A stretch of 64,000 nucleotides of DNA. Origin: an uncultured Hyphomonadaceae bacterium. Lineage in GTDB: Bacteria; Pseudomonadota; Alphaproteobacteria; Caulobacterales; Hyphomonadaceae. The position numbers and the translations under genes were made by a program. The DNA is taken from NCBI GenBank assembly GCA_913057945.1, contig CAJXOF010000002.1, forward strand, positions 186,001 to 250,000. The letters are read 5' to 3'. Below are positions 8,876 to 17,905 of the stretch, piece after piece; within the stretch, counting starts at the first letter, position 1, and every line of letters begins with the position of its first letter. Under the pieces are notes generated by a model, which did no database searches, had not been told where the DNA came from, and saw only the letters and a program-made list of their open reading frames with translations.

Positions 8876-9400
8876 GTGTCACGCTTTGATAATCTGATCG
8901 AGACGGTGGAGGCCTATCAGGCCCTCGCAGCCGAGAATTACGACCGGATCCGGACCTTGGCCGAGGAGGTACGCAGTGGATTCTGCGACTATCTCGGTGC
9001 CAGCGATGGGGTCTGTGTCCACCTCGTGCCCCCTGTCGGGGCCTACAAGCCGAAGGCGCATGGCGATGCGGCCTTCTCGATCCCGCCGCGTGGATTTCGC
9101 CTGCTTGGCCCCATTTCATTCGGTTTGGCGGTCCGAGTCTCACGCGATACCGACTGGCTGAGGCTGGTTATGGAGTGTCGCAAGATTGGCGACAAGTTCA
9201 AGATCCAGATCGAGGATGGTTCGGTATACGAATTCAGCCTGCCTCTGAAAGAGGCGACCCCCGACCCCTTCTACGAACACCTCTATCAGCACATCCTGCT
9301 CTGGTTCTCCGACCGGGTCGAACGCTACAAAGAGGGCGATTATGGAACCCGGGAGATCGGGTTCGACTTTGCTGATGATATAAACGCGGCCCAAGCCTAG
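8876..9400 (+). CDS. Conserved-looking cytoplasmic protein of unknown function
   Basis: 174 residues from a GTG at 8876 preceded by a purine-rich GAGAGG. Soluble, mixed alpha/beta, with an acidic C-terminus (DYGTREIGFDFADDINAAQA). No domain recognised. It lies 38 bases after the hydrolase gene and 47 before the antiporter, so the three may share a transcript. Codon use looks like that of its neighbours, which supports a real gene. Confidence 0.65.
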   Translation: MSRFDNLIETVEAYQALAAENYDRIRTLAEEVRSGFCDYLGASDGVCVHLVPPVGAYKPKAHGDAAFSIPPRGFRLLGPISFGLAVRVSRDTDWLRLVMECRKIGDKFKIQIEDGSVYEFSLPLKEATPDPFYEHLYQHILLWFSDRVERYKEGDYGTREIGFDFADDINAAQA

Positions 9401-9447
9401 TTTTTTTGCTGACTGGCGGGCAGGGTGCACCATAAAACGGGACTTGT

Positions 9448-11364
9448 ATGGACCAATTTGATTTTGCACTGGCATCCGCCGGGTCCAGCGAGCTGATCTT
9501 TGCTTGCGCCCTCATCGGGGCGCTTGGGATCGGCGCGCAATGGGTTGCCTGGCGTATCCAGGCACCGGCCATCGTGCTCATGGCGCTTGCCGGCCTGGCT
9601 GTTGGTCCGCTCTGGACCGTTGTCTTCGGCGAGCCTCTGCTGAACCCTGAGAAGGTGTTCAATGGCGGCAGCAATGAATTGCTACGCCCCATCGTGTCGT
9701 TGGCCGTTGCCGTGATCCTGTTTGAGGGCGGCCTCGTCCTGAAATTCGAAAACCTTCGGGACGCCGGCGCAGCCGTGCGGCGCATGGTGTTCCTCGGTGG
9801 CCCCCTGGCCTGGGCGCTGGGCACGTTTGCGGCCCATTATGCCGCCGGTCTGGATTGGGGCAGTTCTGTTGTGTTCGCGGGTGTGCTGGTGGTTACCGGG
9901 CCGACCGTGATCATGCCCTTGCTGCGTCAGTCCAAACTGGGCGGGCGCACCGGCCAGTTCCTGAAATGGGAAGGCATCGTCAACGACCCCGTAGGGGCCT
10001 TGTTTGCCGTTGCCGCCTTCGAAATTATCCGCGTGGCAGCGACCGGCGAGTCCATCCTGGGCAAGGGAGCCATGATCATCGTGGCTGCGGCGCTCGGCGT
10101 CGGATTAGGCTTTGCCTTCGGGTGGGCGATTGTGCGGGCTTTCCGTCAGGGCTGGACGCCGGAATACCTGAAAGCGCCCATCATCTTCGCGTCGATCATT
10201 CTCTGCTATGCGCTGGCAGAAATGATCGAGAAGGAAATCGGCCTTGTTGCCGTCACGGCCTATGGCATGACGCTGGCCAATTCGCGCCTCGCGGGCCTCG
10301 CAGAACTCCGAAAATTCAAGGAAGACATCGCGGTCTTGCTGGTTTCGGGCGTATTCGTCATCCTGACGGCAAATCTCACGCCGGATGTCATCCGTCGCGC
10401 CCTGACCTGGAACACGCTGGCCTTCCTGCTGACCATGCTGTTCGTCGTGCGGCCCCTGTCGGTCTGGATTGCCACATTCGGGACGCTGAAGCGCAATGAA
10501 GCCCTCCTGCTCGGCTGGATCGCGCCGCGCGGGATCGTGGCCGTGGCCGTCTCCAGCCTGTTTGCTACCCTGCTGGAAGACCTCGGTCGGCGCGGGGATT
10601 CGCGGTTCTATTTCTCCGGTGCGGAACAGATTACCCCGCTCGCCTTTGCGATGGTGTTCGTCACAGTGGTCCTGCATGGCTTTACGATCGGGCCGCTCGC
10701 CCGGCGCTTGGGGCTCGCCCGCAAGGAGCGGCCGGGTGTGTTGCTGGTCGGGGTGAATCCGTGGAGCATCGATCTGGCGAAAGTGCTGAAGGATGTCGGT
10801 ATCGAGCCAATTCTGGCGGACAATAACTGGCGTCGGCTCCGGCCTGCCCGGGAAGCGGGGCTCAACACCTTCTTCGGTGAAGTCCTGTCGGAAGAGGCGG
10901 AGGTCAGGCTGGATCATGCGGCCTTCGACCAGGTGGTGGGCCTCTCAGCCAACGAACCCTACAACGCACTTGTTTCAGGCCATTTCGCTCCCGAACTCGG
11001 TCGTCACCGCGTCTATCAATTGTCGGCGCAAGACACTGAAGAAGAGGATCCGAGGGCGATTGGCATGGGGACACGGGGCCGCACGCTGATCCGCCGGGGC
11101 AGGGGCTATGACAGTCTTATCCGTGACCATTATCGCGGCTGGACCTTCGGCAAGACCAAGCTGACGGACGAGTATGACCTTGAGGATTACCGCAAGGACC
11201 GGCCGAAAGTGGATCTGATTGCTGAAATTCGCGCAGACGGCACGTTGATCTTCCTGGGGCCAAACCGTGAAGCCAAGGGCGGCGAAGGCGTGACCCTGGT
11301 CAGCTTTGGCCCGGCCCGTGAAGTCGAGGTGGCAACAGAACCCGAAGAAATCGCGGCGGACTAG
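9448..11364 (+). CDS. CPA1-type sodium/proton antiporter with C-terminal nucleotide-binding-like domain
   Basis: 638 residues. About twelve membrane segments fill residues 15-430. Family marks: ILFEGGLVLKFENLRDAG and GIVNDPVGALFAV, the latter holding the Asn-Asp pair that binds ions in CPA1 exchangers, and APRGIVAVAVSSLFA near residue 360. The last 200 residues are cytoplasmic and begin with a Rossmann-like start (RPGVLLVGVNPWSIDLAKVL), as in antiporters with TrkA-N-like regulatory tails. Predicted role: Na+(K+)/H+ exchange for pH and salt balance in the inner membrane, perhaps gated by a nucleotide. The stop is 6 bases from the convergent metallopeptidase gene. Confidence 0.88.
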   Translation: MDQFDFALASAGSSELIFACALIGALGIGAQWVAWRIQAPAIVLMALAGLAVGPLWTVVFGEPLLNPEKVFNGGSNELLRPIVSLAVAVILFEGGLVLKFENLRDAGAAVRRMVFLGGPLAWALGTFAAHYAAGLDWGSSVVFAGVLVVTGPTVIMPLLRQSKLGGRTGQFLKWEGIVNDPVGALFAVAAFEIIRVAATGESILGKGAMIIVAAALGVGLGFAFGWAIVRAFRQGWTPEYLKAPIIFASIILCYALAEMIEKEIGLVAVTAYGMTLANSRLAGLAELRKFKEDIAVLLVSGVFVILTANLTPDVIRRALTWNTLAFLLTMLFVVRPLSVWIATFGTLKRNEALLLGWIAPRGIVAVAVSSLFATLLEDLGRRGDSRFYFSGAEQITPLAFAMVFVTVVLHGFTIGPLARRLGLARKERPGVLLVGVNPWSIDLAKVLKDVGIEPILADNNWRRLRPAREAGLNTFFGEVLSEEAEVRLDHAAFDQVVGLSANEPYNALVSGHFAPELGRHRVYQLSAQDTEEEDPRAIGMGTRGRTLIRRGRGYDSLIRDHYRGWTFGKTKLTDEYDLEDYRKDRPKVDLIAEIRADGTLIFLGPNREAKGGEGVTLVSFGPAREVEVATEPEEIAAD

Positions 11365-11370
11365 GCCCGG

Positions 11371-12090
11371 CTATATGCCAGCCGCCTGCAGGCCCGCGCC
11401 ATGCTCACGCAGCCAGGCGCGCTGGTGTTTCCAGTCGTTGCAACAGGTTGCAACATGAGCCCAGAAACGCGGGGAATGGTTCATTTCCAACAGGTGCGCA
11501 CACTCATGTGCGGCCACATAGTCGAGCACGGCAGGCGGCGCCATGATGAGGCGCCATGAAAAGGACAGCTGTCCGTCGGCCGTGCATGAGCCCCAGCGCG
11601 AGCGCGTATCCTTCACCGCAATGCCCTTGTAGGCGACCCCCAGCGAGGCGGCGTGGCGGTTGACGGCGCGGGTAATATCGGCGCGTGCCTGCTTCTTCAG
11701 ATAGCGCGTTACCCGCAAATTCAGCGTTTCCGGGTCTCCCGGAGCACACAAGATGTTTGGCTGGCCCGCCATCATCCGGGCCACGCGTCCCTGGCCCTCG
11801 GCGGTGAGACGGCAGGGCGCGCCGCGATAGGAAATCAGGTTGTTTTCTTCGAATCGCACGACTTCCGGCAGGTGCTGGAGGCGCGTTGATATCCAGTCGA
11901 TCCGCTCGGCTGCAAAGGCGGCAGCGTCCTTGATTTGGCGGCGTGTGGGGGCAATCGCGACGGCTTCCCGGCGACGCTCGTCCAGCCTCAGGATCAGCCG
12001 CCGTGCCTTGGAGTTGACCTCAAGACGGACACGGATCTGATCCCCGTCCGGCCCATTCAATGTCACGGTCTGGCCATTGTTGTATGCCAT
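11371..12090 (-). CDS. YgjP-like (DUF45/M48-type) metallopeptidase
   Basis: 239 residues, usual length. The zinc motif HECAHLLEMNHSPRFW starts at His195 (HExxH with the third ligand downstream), preceded by the family signature DTRSRWGSCTADGQLSFSWR. N-terminal residues 15-60 form the KARRLILRLDERRR strand region seen in this family. Predicted cytoplasmic; the biological substrate of YgjP-like proteins is not established to my knowledge. The gene is divergent from the following lipoprotein gene, with about 70 bases between the starts. Confidence 0.85.
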   Translation of the reverse strand: MAYNNGQTVTLNGPDGDQIRVRLEVNSKARRLILRLDERRREAVAIAPTRRQIKDAAAFAAERIDWISTRLQHLPEVVRFEENNLISYRGAPCRLTAEGQGRVARMMAGQPNILCAPGDPETLNLRVTRYLKKQARADITRAVNRHAASLGVAYKGIAVKDTRSRWGSCTADGQLSFSWRLIMAPPAVLDYVAAHECAHLLEMNHSPRFWAHVATCCNDWKHQRAWLREHGAGLQAAGI

Positions 12091-12158
12091 GTTAATAATC
12101 TCACTCTAGGTGACGGGCGCAAATGGAACGCTGGCATCAATCATTAAAGGGACCAAAC

Positions 12159-13787
12159 ATGAAATATCTGCTCACAGGCGTTGCCGCCATCGCCATGCTT
12201 ACGGCTTGCGGGGACAAAGACAAGCCGGTTGACGCGGCAGGCTCTGAATATGCCAGCGATGCCGCAAAGGACGTCAAGGCACGTAAGGGCGATCCGGCAA
12301 CAGCGCCTCAGGCGCTTGCGGCCCTTTCTTTCGACCAGTCGGCCGACAGCCGCGTTTCTTTCGGCAGCAGCCAGGTGAACGGAGACAAGGCGGTCTTCAC
12401 CGATGTGACCCTGCTGGCCGCCGATGACGACGAGTCCGACGATGAGGACGGCGCCCACCTCTCCGGCGCCAATGTGAAGGCCAAGAAACTGGAATTTGAT
12501 GGCCTCGCCATGATCGACGGCAAGGCAAGCTTCTCCAAAATGGTCATGTCCGAGATATCTCTGGTTCCGACGGATCCTGAAGAAGCCGAAGATGGCAGCG
12601 CGTCCATCGGTTCGATCGAACTGGTGAACCCATCGCCGGAACTGGCTGCCTGGGTGGCCAGCGTATTCGCGGATGCCGAACCGGCCAACATGCCGACCGG
12701 CGAGGCGCTCGCCTTCGATCTGTGGTCGATGAACAACATGAACATGCAGATCAACGAGGAGGATGGCCAGAACGGCACGTTCCTCGTGGACGCGATTTCG
12801 GTCACCGGCATGAAGGACCAGAAAGCCGCCGAAATGCATCTGAAGGGTCTGAAGTTCGACATGTTTGATCCGGAGGATGACACCACGGTCAAGGCGAATC
12901 TCGGCAATGTTGATATTCGTGGTTTTGACTGGTCAGTCTTTGCCCCGCAAGAAGGGGAAGACTTGGAAGACAGCTTCGAGTCCGGCTTCATGTCTGGCCT
13001 GAACCCGAAAGACCCGGCCAATCCAGGCTATAAGTCGATCAGCTTGAAAGACCTCAATTTCGACGTGTCCGGGGTCAATTTCGACATGCCGTCGCTTGTG
13101 TCCAATGTCAGCCATGACAAGCAGGGGCGCGCGGTGAAAGTGGTCACAGAGCCGGTCAAGATGGTGCTCAACGCCGGAGACGGCGAACTGGGCCAGCAAC
13201 TCGGTGCGCAACTTGCGACGCTGGGTTATGAAAAGCTGGAACTGACCATGGCCAGTGAGCAGGGCTATGATCCGGATTCCGATCTTGTCACGCTGGAAAA
13301 AGGCAAGAATTACTGGGAGCTGAAAGACGGTTTCCGTCTGAATTTCGGTGCCAAGTATGAAGGTGCCAGTGCGATGGCCGCAGCGCAATCCGAGCAAAAT
13401 CTCGACGCGGCGGATCCGTCCGCCATGCTGGGCGATGTGATGGACAAGCTGACCATTCACTCGCTCGACCTGTCGCTGGATGATGACGGCATCGTCAACC
13501 GCGCCTTCAACGCTTATGCGGCGCAGAGCGGGGAAGACCCGCAGCAGCTTCGCAATCAGACGGCTGGGCTTCTGGCCATGGCGCCGATGATGGCGTCCGG
13601 CTCGGGCATCGACATGGAGCTGGCCACAGAAGCCTCCACAGCCCTGTCCAGCTTCATCACCGATCCGAAAACGCTGACCATCAAGCTGCAGCCAACGACA
13701 CCGCTGAAAGTGTCGGAGCTCGTAGAGGTCGAGGATCCTTCGACCCTGACCAAAGCGTCGCTCGGCTTTTCCGCCAGCAACGAATAG
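12159..13787 (+). CDS. Large acidic lipoprotein of unknown function
   Basis: 542 residues from ATG 12159, preceded by AAAGGGACC. The first 18 residues are a lipoprotein signal peptide (MKYLLTGVAAIAMLTACG; lipobox LTAC, Cys17). The mature protein is rich in Asp, Ser and Met with a very acidic patch (DDDESDDED, about residues 88-97) and repeated strand-like phrases about 'AKKLEFDGLAM', 'LHLKGLKFDMF', 'SLKDLNFDVSG', suggesting a repetitive beta-rich fold such as lipid-transfer or AsmA-like barrels; this is only an impression. Low Lys/Arg content and no enzyme motif. It ends at its own strong terminator and so is probably monocistronic. Confidence 0.75.
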   Translation: MKYLLTGVAAIAMLTACGDKDKPVDAAGSEYASDAAKDVKARKGDPATAPQALAALSFDQSADSRVSFGSSQVNGDKAVFTDVTLLAADDDESDDEDGAHLSGANVKAKKLEFDGLAMIDGKASFSKMVMSEISLVPTDPEEAEDGSASIGSIELVNPSPELAAWVASVFADAEPANMPTGEALAFDLWSMNNMNMQINEEDGQNGTFLVDAISVTGMKDQKAAEMHLKGLKFDMFDPEDDTTVKANLGNVDIRGFDWSVFAPQEGEDLEDSFESGFMSGLNPKDPANPGYKSISLKDLNFDVSGVNFDMPSLVSNVSHDKQGRAVKVVTEPVKMVLNAGDGELGQQLGAQLATLGYEKLELTMASEQGYDPDSDLVTLEKGKNYWELKDGFRLNFGAKYEGASAMAAAQSEQNLDAADPSAMLGDVMDKLTIHSLDLSLDDDGIVNRAFNAYAAQSGEDPQQLRNQTAGLLAMAPMMASGSGIDMELATEASTALSSFITDPKTLTIKLQPTTPLKVSELVEVEDPSTLTKASLGFSASNE

Positions 13788-13807
13788 GATCAGCTGAATT
13801 CCTTGCG

Positions 13808-13846
13808 AAGCGCGCGCATCCCGGCTGGGTGCGCGCGCTTTTCTTT
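13808..13846 (+). terminator. Intrinsic terminator of the lipoprotein gene
   Basis: AAGCGCGCGCA (13808-13818) pairs perfectly over 11 bp with TGCGCGCGCTT (13830-13840) and runs into TTTTCTTT. It closes the lipoprotein gene ahead of the phosphodiesterase gene. Confidence 0.9.
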
Positions 13847-13876
13847 ACTCACAGGTCGAGGCATAGACTTTCCGTC

Positions 13877-14698
13877 ATGAAAATAGCCTTTTTTGGAGAT
13901 GTGGTCGGAAAACCGGGCCGGCAGGCTGTCCTGGACCATTTGCCGGGCCTGAAGGCCCGTCTGCGCCTTGATTTTGCGATCGTGAATGCCGAAAATTCTG
14001 CGGGTGGTTTCGGCCTCACCAGCGCCATTGCCGAGGAGTTCTTTGCCGCCGGCGCTGATTGCCTGACGCTTGGCGATCATGCCTGGGACCAGCGCGAAGC
14101 CTTGACCTATATCGAACGCGAGCCGCGCCTGCTGCGCCCGGCCAACTACCCCCCCGCGGCACAGGCCCCCGGAAAAGGGGCCAATCTGTTCAGCTTGCCG
14201 GACGGTCGGCGGGTCGGAGTGGTGCAGATTCAGGGTAATGTCTTCATGAAGCAGACTCTGACCAATCCCTTCGCCGCCGTGGATGAAGCGCTTGATTCCA
14301 TGCCGCTGGGCGCCGTGGCCGATGCCGTCATTGTCGACATGCATTGCGAAGCGACCAGCGAGAAAATGGCGATGGGGCACCATTGTGATGGCAGGGCCAG
14401 CCTGGTTGTCGGCAGCCATACCCATGTCCCGACAGCGGATACGATGATCCTCGAAGGGGGCACCGCCTACCAGACCGATGCCGGTATGTGTGGGGATTAT
14501 GACAGCGTCATCGGGATGCAGAAGCAGATTTCCCTGTACCGGTTCCAGACCCAGCTGCCAGGCGAGCGATACCAGCCTGCCTTGGGGGAGGGGACGTTAT
14601 GCGGAACCTATATCGAGACCGACGATGCAACGGGCCTGGCAACCCGGATTGAGGCTATCCGCATGGGTGGACGGCTGAGCGATTCGGTTCCAACCTGA
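13877..14698 (+). CDS. YmdB-like metallophosphoesterase (TIGR00282 family)
   Basis: 273 residues from ATG 13877; upstream in-frame residues do not fit the family, which begins like MKIAFFGDVVGKPGRQAV here. Metal ligands typical of the family are visible: GDVVGKPGR, IVNAENSAGG, TLGDHAWDQ, DMHCEATSEKMAMGHHCDGR and GSHTHVPTAD. Characterised relatives (B. subtilis YmdB) are 2',3'-cyclic nucleotide phosphodiesterases. In many alphaproteobacteria the gene follows a 5-formyltetrahydrofolate cyclo-ligase; here it does not. Confidence 0.9.
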   Translation: MKIAFFGDVVGKPGRQAVLDHLPGLKARLRLDFAIVNAENSAGGFGLTSAIAEEFFAAGADCLTLGDHAWDQREALTYIEREPRLLRPANYPPAAQAPGKGANLFSLPDGRRVGVVQIQGNVFMKQTLTNPFAAVDEALDSMPLGAVADAVIVDMHCEATSEKMAMGHHCDGRASLVVGSHTHVPTADTMILEGGTAYQTDAGMCGDYDSVIGMQKQISLYRFQTQLPGERYQPALGEGTLCGTYIETDDATGLATRIEAIRMGGRLSDSVPT

Positions 14699-14743
14699 CG
14701 CCTCAGCAGGGGTCTCAAAGTCCTCATTAAGGAAATTGCGGCG

Positions 14744-15322
14744 ATGGATACGATGACAACGCTCAGGCAAATTTTGCGCACCGGTACCGCCGACAGTCAT
14801 GCCCGTGTGGATGACCTCATCAGCCGGCATGACTTGACCCGCCCGGACGGTTTGGCAGCTTTCCTGTCCATCAATCATCTGGCTTATTCCTGGCTTGCAG
14901 AGACGTTGCGCCCGCATTCAGGATTCACAGCCCCGCCCTTGCCGTTGGCGGACATAGAAGGCGACTTGGCCACACTCGGAAAGCCTGTTCCTGTCTGGCG
15001 CAACGCCCCCGCTGTAAAGGCAAATCATCCAGTTGGGCTGATCTATGTTGTCGCTGGCAGCCGGCTTGGCGGTACGGTCTTGTACAAACGGTGGCGAAAG
15101 GGTGGAGACCCGGATGTTCAGCGTGCAGGGCGGTTCCTGAACCAGATGACAGAGCGATCATGCTGGAGAGCTTTTCTCCAACAGGTTTCAGCTGCACAGA
15201 TTGGCCAATCGGAGCGTAATGAGATAGTAGATTCTGCAAATGCGTGCTTTTCGGTTTTCGAAACAGCATGCCGGGAAATGACGAAAGAGACTGCCTATGG
15301 CCCGCCACAGCCCCGAGACTGA
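14744..15322 (+). CDS. bphO: Biliverdin-forming heme oxygenase (BphO)
   Basis: 192 residues. The proximal heme ligand is His19 in TADSHARVDDL, and GLIYVVAGSRLGGTVLYKRW (about residues 97-116) is the distal-helix Gly-rich segment of bacterial heme oxygenases. It opens heme to biliverdin IXalpha with release of iron and CO, supplying the chromophore for the phytochrome encoded immediately downstream. Its last 26 bases overlap the start of that gene in another frame, so the two are translationally linked. AAGGAAA stands upstream of the ATG. Confidence 0.92.
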   Translation: MDTMTTLRQILRTGTADSHARVDDLISRHDLTRPDGLAAFLSINHLAYSWLAETLRPHSGFTAPPLPLADIEGDLATLGKPVPVWRNAPAVKANHPVGLIYVVAGSRLGGTVLYKRWRKGGDPDVQRAGRFLNQMTERSCWRAFLQQVSAAQIGQSERNEIVDSANACFSVFETACREMTKETAYGPPQPRD

Positions 15323-17855
15323 CGGGCCCGCGAGCGACGTCAATTTGACGAATTGTGACCGTGAGCCAATCCACACGATCGGCCGCGTGCAATCGTTTGG
15401 CGCCTTGATTTCCATGTCGTCGGACTGGATCGTGAATCATGCCTCGGTCAATGTGGATCAATTCATTGACATAGAGGCGCATGATTTGATTGGCCGGCGC
15501 CTGTCGGATTGCCTTTCCGAACAGGCATTGCTGCTGATCCGGTCGCGTATGCCGATGCTGGCCTCGCCGGATGCTGTCGAGCGTATCTTCGGTGTCGAAC
15601 TGGCGGGCAATGGCAAACGGTTCGATCTGTCTCTCCATCTGTCCGGCAGGTCGATTGTGCTGGAGTTCGAGCCGCACAATGAAGGCCACGACACAAATTA
15701 CGTAAATTTCGTGCGCCCCATGGTCGAGCGTATCTCACGTGCGGAATCTTCCCAGAAATTGTGTGACGATGCCGCCCGGCAAATGCGGAACCTGATCGGG
15801 TTCGATCGCATTATGGTCTACCGGTTTGCCGAAGACGGAACCGGCGAAGTCATTTCGGAATCGCTCAAGCCGGGGATGGATAGCTTCAAGGGCCTACATT
15901 ATCCGGCCTCTGACATTCCCAAGCAGGCCCGCGCCCTGTATACCCGGAACCTGTTGCGCATCATTGCCGATGTCTCCGATCCGGGCGTGCCTATCCTGCC
16001 GGTCGTTAATCCGGAGGGTCTTCCGCTTGACCTGTCGATGAGCGGATTGCGGGCCGTGTCGCCCATTCACCTTGAATATCTTGCCAATATGGGCGTCGAG
16101 GCGTCCCTCTCGATCTCAATCCTCAAGCGGGGCAAGCTCTGGGGACTGTTCGCCTGCCATCACGAAGCCCCGCGTACGCTCAGCTATGAGGTGCGCACCG
16201 CCGCTGAGCTGTTCGGTCAGCTTTTTTCTTTCGTATTGGACCAGAAGGAATCCGACGAAGGCCGGGTAGAGCAAGGGCGTGCCCAGCAGCTGCACGATCA
16301 GCTGATGGCCCAGCTTGCGGAAGATGCATCCATCTCGGATAATTTCGAGACCATTATCAATGGTATCAGCTCAGTCATTCCTTATGATGGGGCAGTTGGC
16401 TGGGTTGAGGGAAAGTTTGAATCAACCGGTCATACGCCGACCAAGGAAGAATTTCTGGGTCTGGTGAATTTCCTCAACACGACGGCGGCAAGCCGGGTCT
16501 ATCATATTGATAGTCTGGTCAAAGTCTTTCCGCCCGCTGCGGAGTTTGCGGACCGGGCGGCTGGCATGCTGGTCCTGCCCGTATCACGCGCGCCGCGAGA
16601 CTATATTGTCCTGTTCCGGCGAGAGATTGCGAAATCCGTCACCTGGGCCGGCAATCCGGACAAGCCCGTCTTGCAGGGCGCCAATGGAGACCGGCTGACT
16701 CCGCGCAAAAGCTTCGAGGCCTGGCAGCAGATTGTAAGAAACACGTCTGCGCCGTGGCAGCCCCCTGAAATTCGTGCGGCGGAAGCGCTTCGCCTGACCC
16801 TCCTCGAAGTGGTCCTGAGGATGTCCGATGCGGCCCTTCGTGACCGGGCCAAGGCGCAGGAGCACCAGGAGATCCTGATTGCCGAGCTGAATCACCGTGT
16901 ACGGAATATACTTAGCCTGATTGGCGGCTTGGTCGAGCAGAGCGGCACCGAGGCCCGATCCATTTCCGAGTTCACGCATGTCGTGGGCGGAAGGATTCAT
17001 GCGCTTAGTCGCGCGCACGATCTCATTACGCGGGAGCAATGGGAGCCTGCTTCGGCGCGTGAACTGATCCGCATCGAAGCCGAGGCCTATCTCGGCACCA
17101 ATGCGGAAAAGGTAAAAATTCAGGGTCCGGACGTCTACTTGCGTCCCAAGGCGTTTACCGCCGTCTCCCTTGTGATACATGAGCTGTTAACGAATTCGGC
17201 AAAATACGGCGCGCTTAGTGAGACGAACGGGAGCGTTCGGATCACATTTTCCCAACTTCCTGATGGGGGCATGGCGATTGACTGGCTCGAGACGGGTGGC
17301 CCCCCCATCCAGTCACCCCCTCTGCGGCGGGGCTTTGGATCGACCATCATTGAGCGGTCGATTCCCTATGAGCTGAGTGGTCGGGCCGAACTGAAATTCG
17401 AAGTAACGGGCGTGTCAGCACGCTTCGAGATTCCGGCGGCGCATTTTGATGGGTTTACGGATGCCATTCAGGACAAGGCGGCGGCCCTTCCGACGGAAAA
17501 GGCCCGGCCGAACCTGTCGGGTCAGGCGCTTGTCCTGGAAGACAATCTGATCATTGCAATGGATGCCGAAGACATGCTCGGATCGCTTGGGGCAACGGAA
17601 GTCTTCGTGGCCGCCAATGTCCGTGAAGCACTTGCGATTCTGGAAGAACACGCGATCCAGTTTGCGTTGCTGGATGTCAATCTCGGCTCCGAGACCAGCG
17701 AGCCGGTAGCGGAGGAACTGCACGCACGCGGCATTCACTTCGCATTTGCTACCGGCTATGGGGATTCCATCGATCTTGCGAAACGATACTCATCCGTGCC
17801 GGTTGTGAAGAAGCCCTATGATTTGGCCTCCATCGAGGCGGCGCTACCGGGATAA
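15297..17855 (+). CDS. bphP: Bacteriophytochrome with HWE-family kinase and C-terminal receiver
   Basis: 852 residues, domains in order: PAS (about 15-125) with chromophore-binding Cys20 in NLTNCDREPIHTIG; GAF (about 140-310) with the signature HYPASDIPKQAR; PHY (about 320-500); HWE/HisKA_2-type kinase with phospho-acceptor His533 in ELNHRVRNILSLIGG and a HATPase with HELLTNSAKYGALS; receiver with Asp793 in LLDVNLG. Cys in the PAS domain means biliverdin is the pigment, fitting the overlapping bphO gene. It senses red/far-red light in the cytoplasm; output may pass through its own receiver, because no response-regulator gene is adjacent. HWE kinases often feed the general stress response in alphaproteobacteria (family knowledge). 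Confidence 0.93.
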   Translation: MARHSPETDGPASDVNLTNCDREPIHTIGRVQSFGALISMSSDWIVNHASVNVDQFIDIEAHDLIGRRLSDCLSEQALLLIRSRMPMLASPDAVERIFGVELAGNGKRFDLSLHLSGRSIVLEFEPHNEGHDTNYVNFVRPMVERISRAESSQKLCDDAARQMRNLIGFDRIMVYRFAEDGTGEVISESLKPGMDSFKGLHYPASDIPKQARALYTRNLLRIIADVSDPGVPILPVVNPEGLPLDLSMSGLRAVSPIHLEYLANMGVEASLSISILKRGKLWGLFACHHEAPRTLSYEVRTAAELFGQLFSFVLDQKESDEGRVEQGRAQQLHDQLMAQLAEDASISDNFETIINGISSVIPYDGAVGWVEGKFESTGHTPTKEEFLGLVNFLNTTAASRVYHIDSLVKVFPPAAEFADRAAGMLVLPVSRAPRDYIVLFRREIAKSVTWAGNPDKPVLQGANGDRLTPRKSFEAWQQIVRNTSAPWQPPEIRAAEALRLTLLEVVLRMSDAALRDRAKAQEHQEILIAELNHRVRNILSLIGGLVEQSGTEARSISEFTHVVGGRIHALSRAHDLITREQWEPASARELIRIEAEAYLGTNAEKVKIQGPDVYLRPKAFTAVSLVIHELLTNSAKYGALSETNGSVRITFSQLPDGGMAIDWLETGGPPIQSPPLRRGFGSTIIERSIPYELSGRAELKFEVTGVSARFEIPAAHFDGFTDAIQDKAAALPTEKARPNLSGQALVLEDNLIIAMDAEDMLGSLGATEVFVAANVREALAILEEHAIQFALLDVNLGSETSEPVAEELHARGIHFAFATGYGDSIDLAKRYSSVPVVKKPYDLASIEAALPG

Positions 17856-17870
17856 GCCCGGCATAGCCCG

Positions 17871-17894
17871 TTCCCGCGCCCGAAAGCGCGGGAA
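17871..17894. terminator. Hairpin between convergent bphP and peroxiredoxin genes
   Basis: TTCCCGCGC (17871-17879), loop CCGAAA, GCGCGGGAA (17886-17894): a perfect 9-bp stem between two convergent stops. There is no T-tract; it may serve both directions. Confidence 0.55.
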
Positions 17895-17905
17895 GGGGAT
17901 ATCGC

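Noticed and set aside
10105..10917. 270-codon minus-strand open frame
   Set aside because: Lies inside the antiporter gene on the other strand; composition (many Arg, His, Gln) is typical of shadow frames.
17871..17894. Possible small RNA or riboswitch at the bphP/peroxiredoxin junction
   Set aside because: A single 9-bp hairpin between convergent stops is sufficiently explained as a terminator-like structure.
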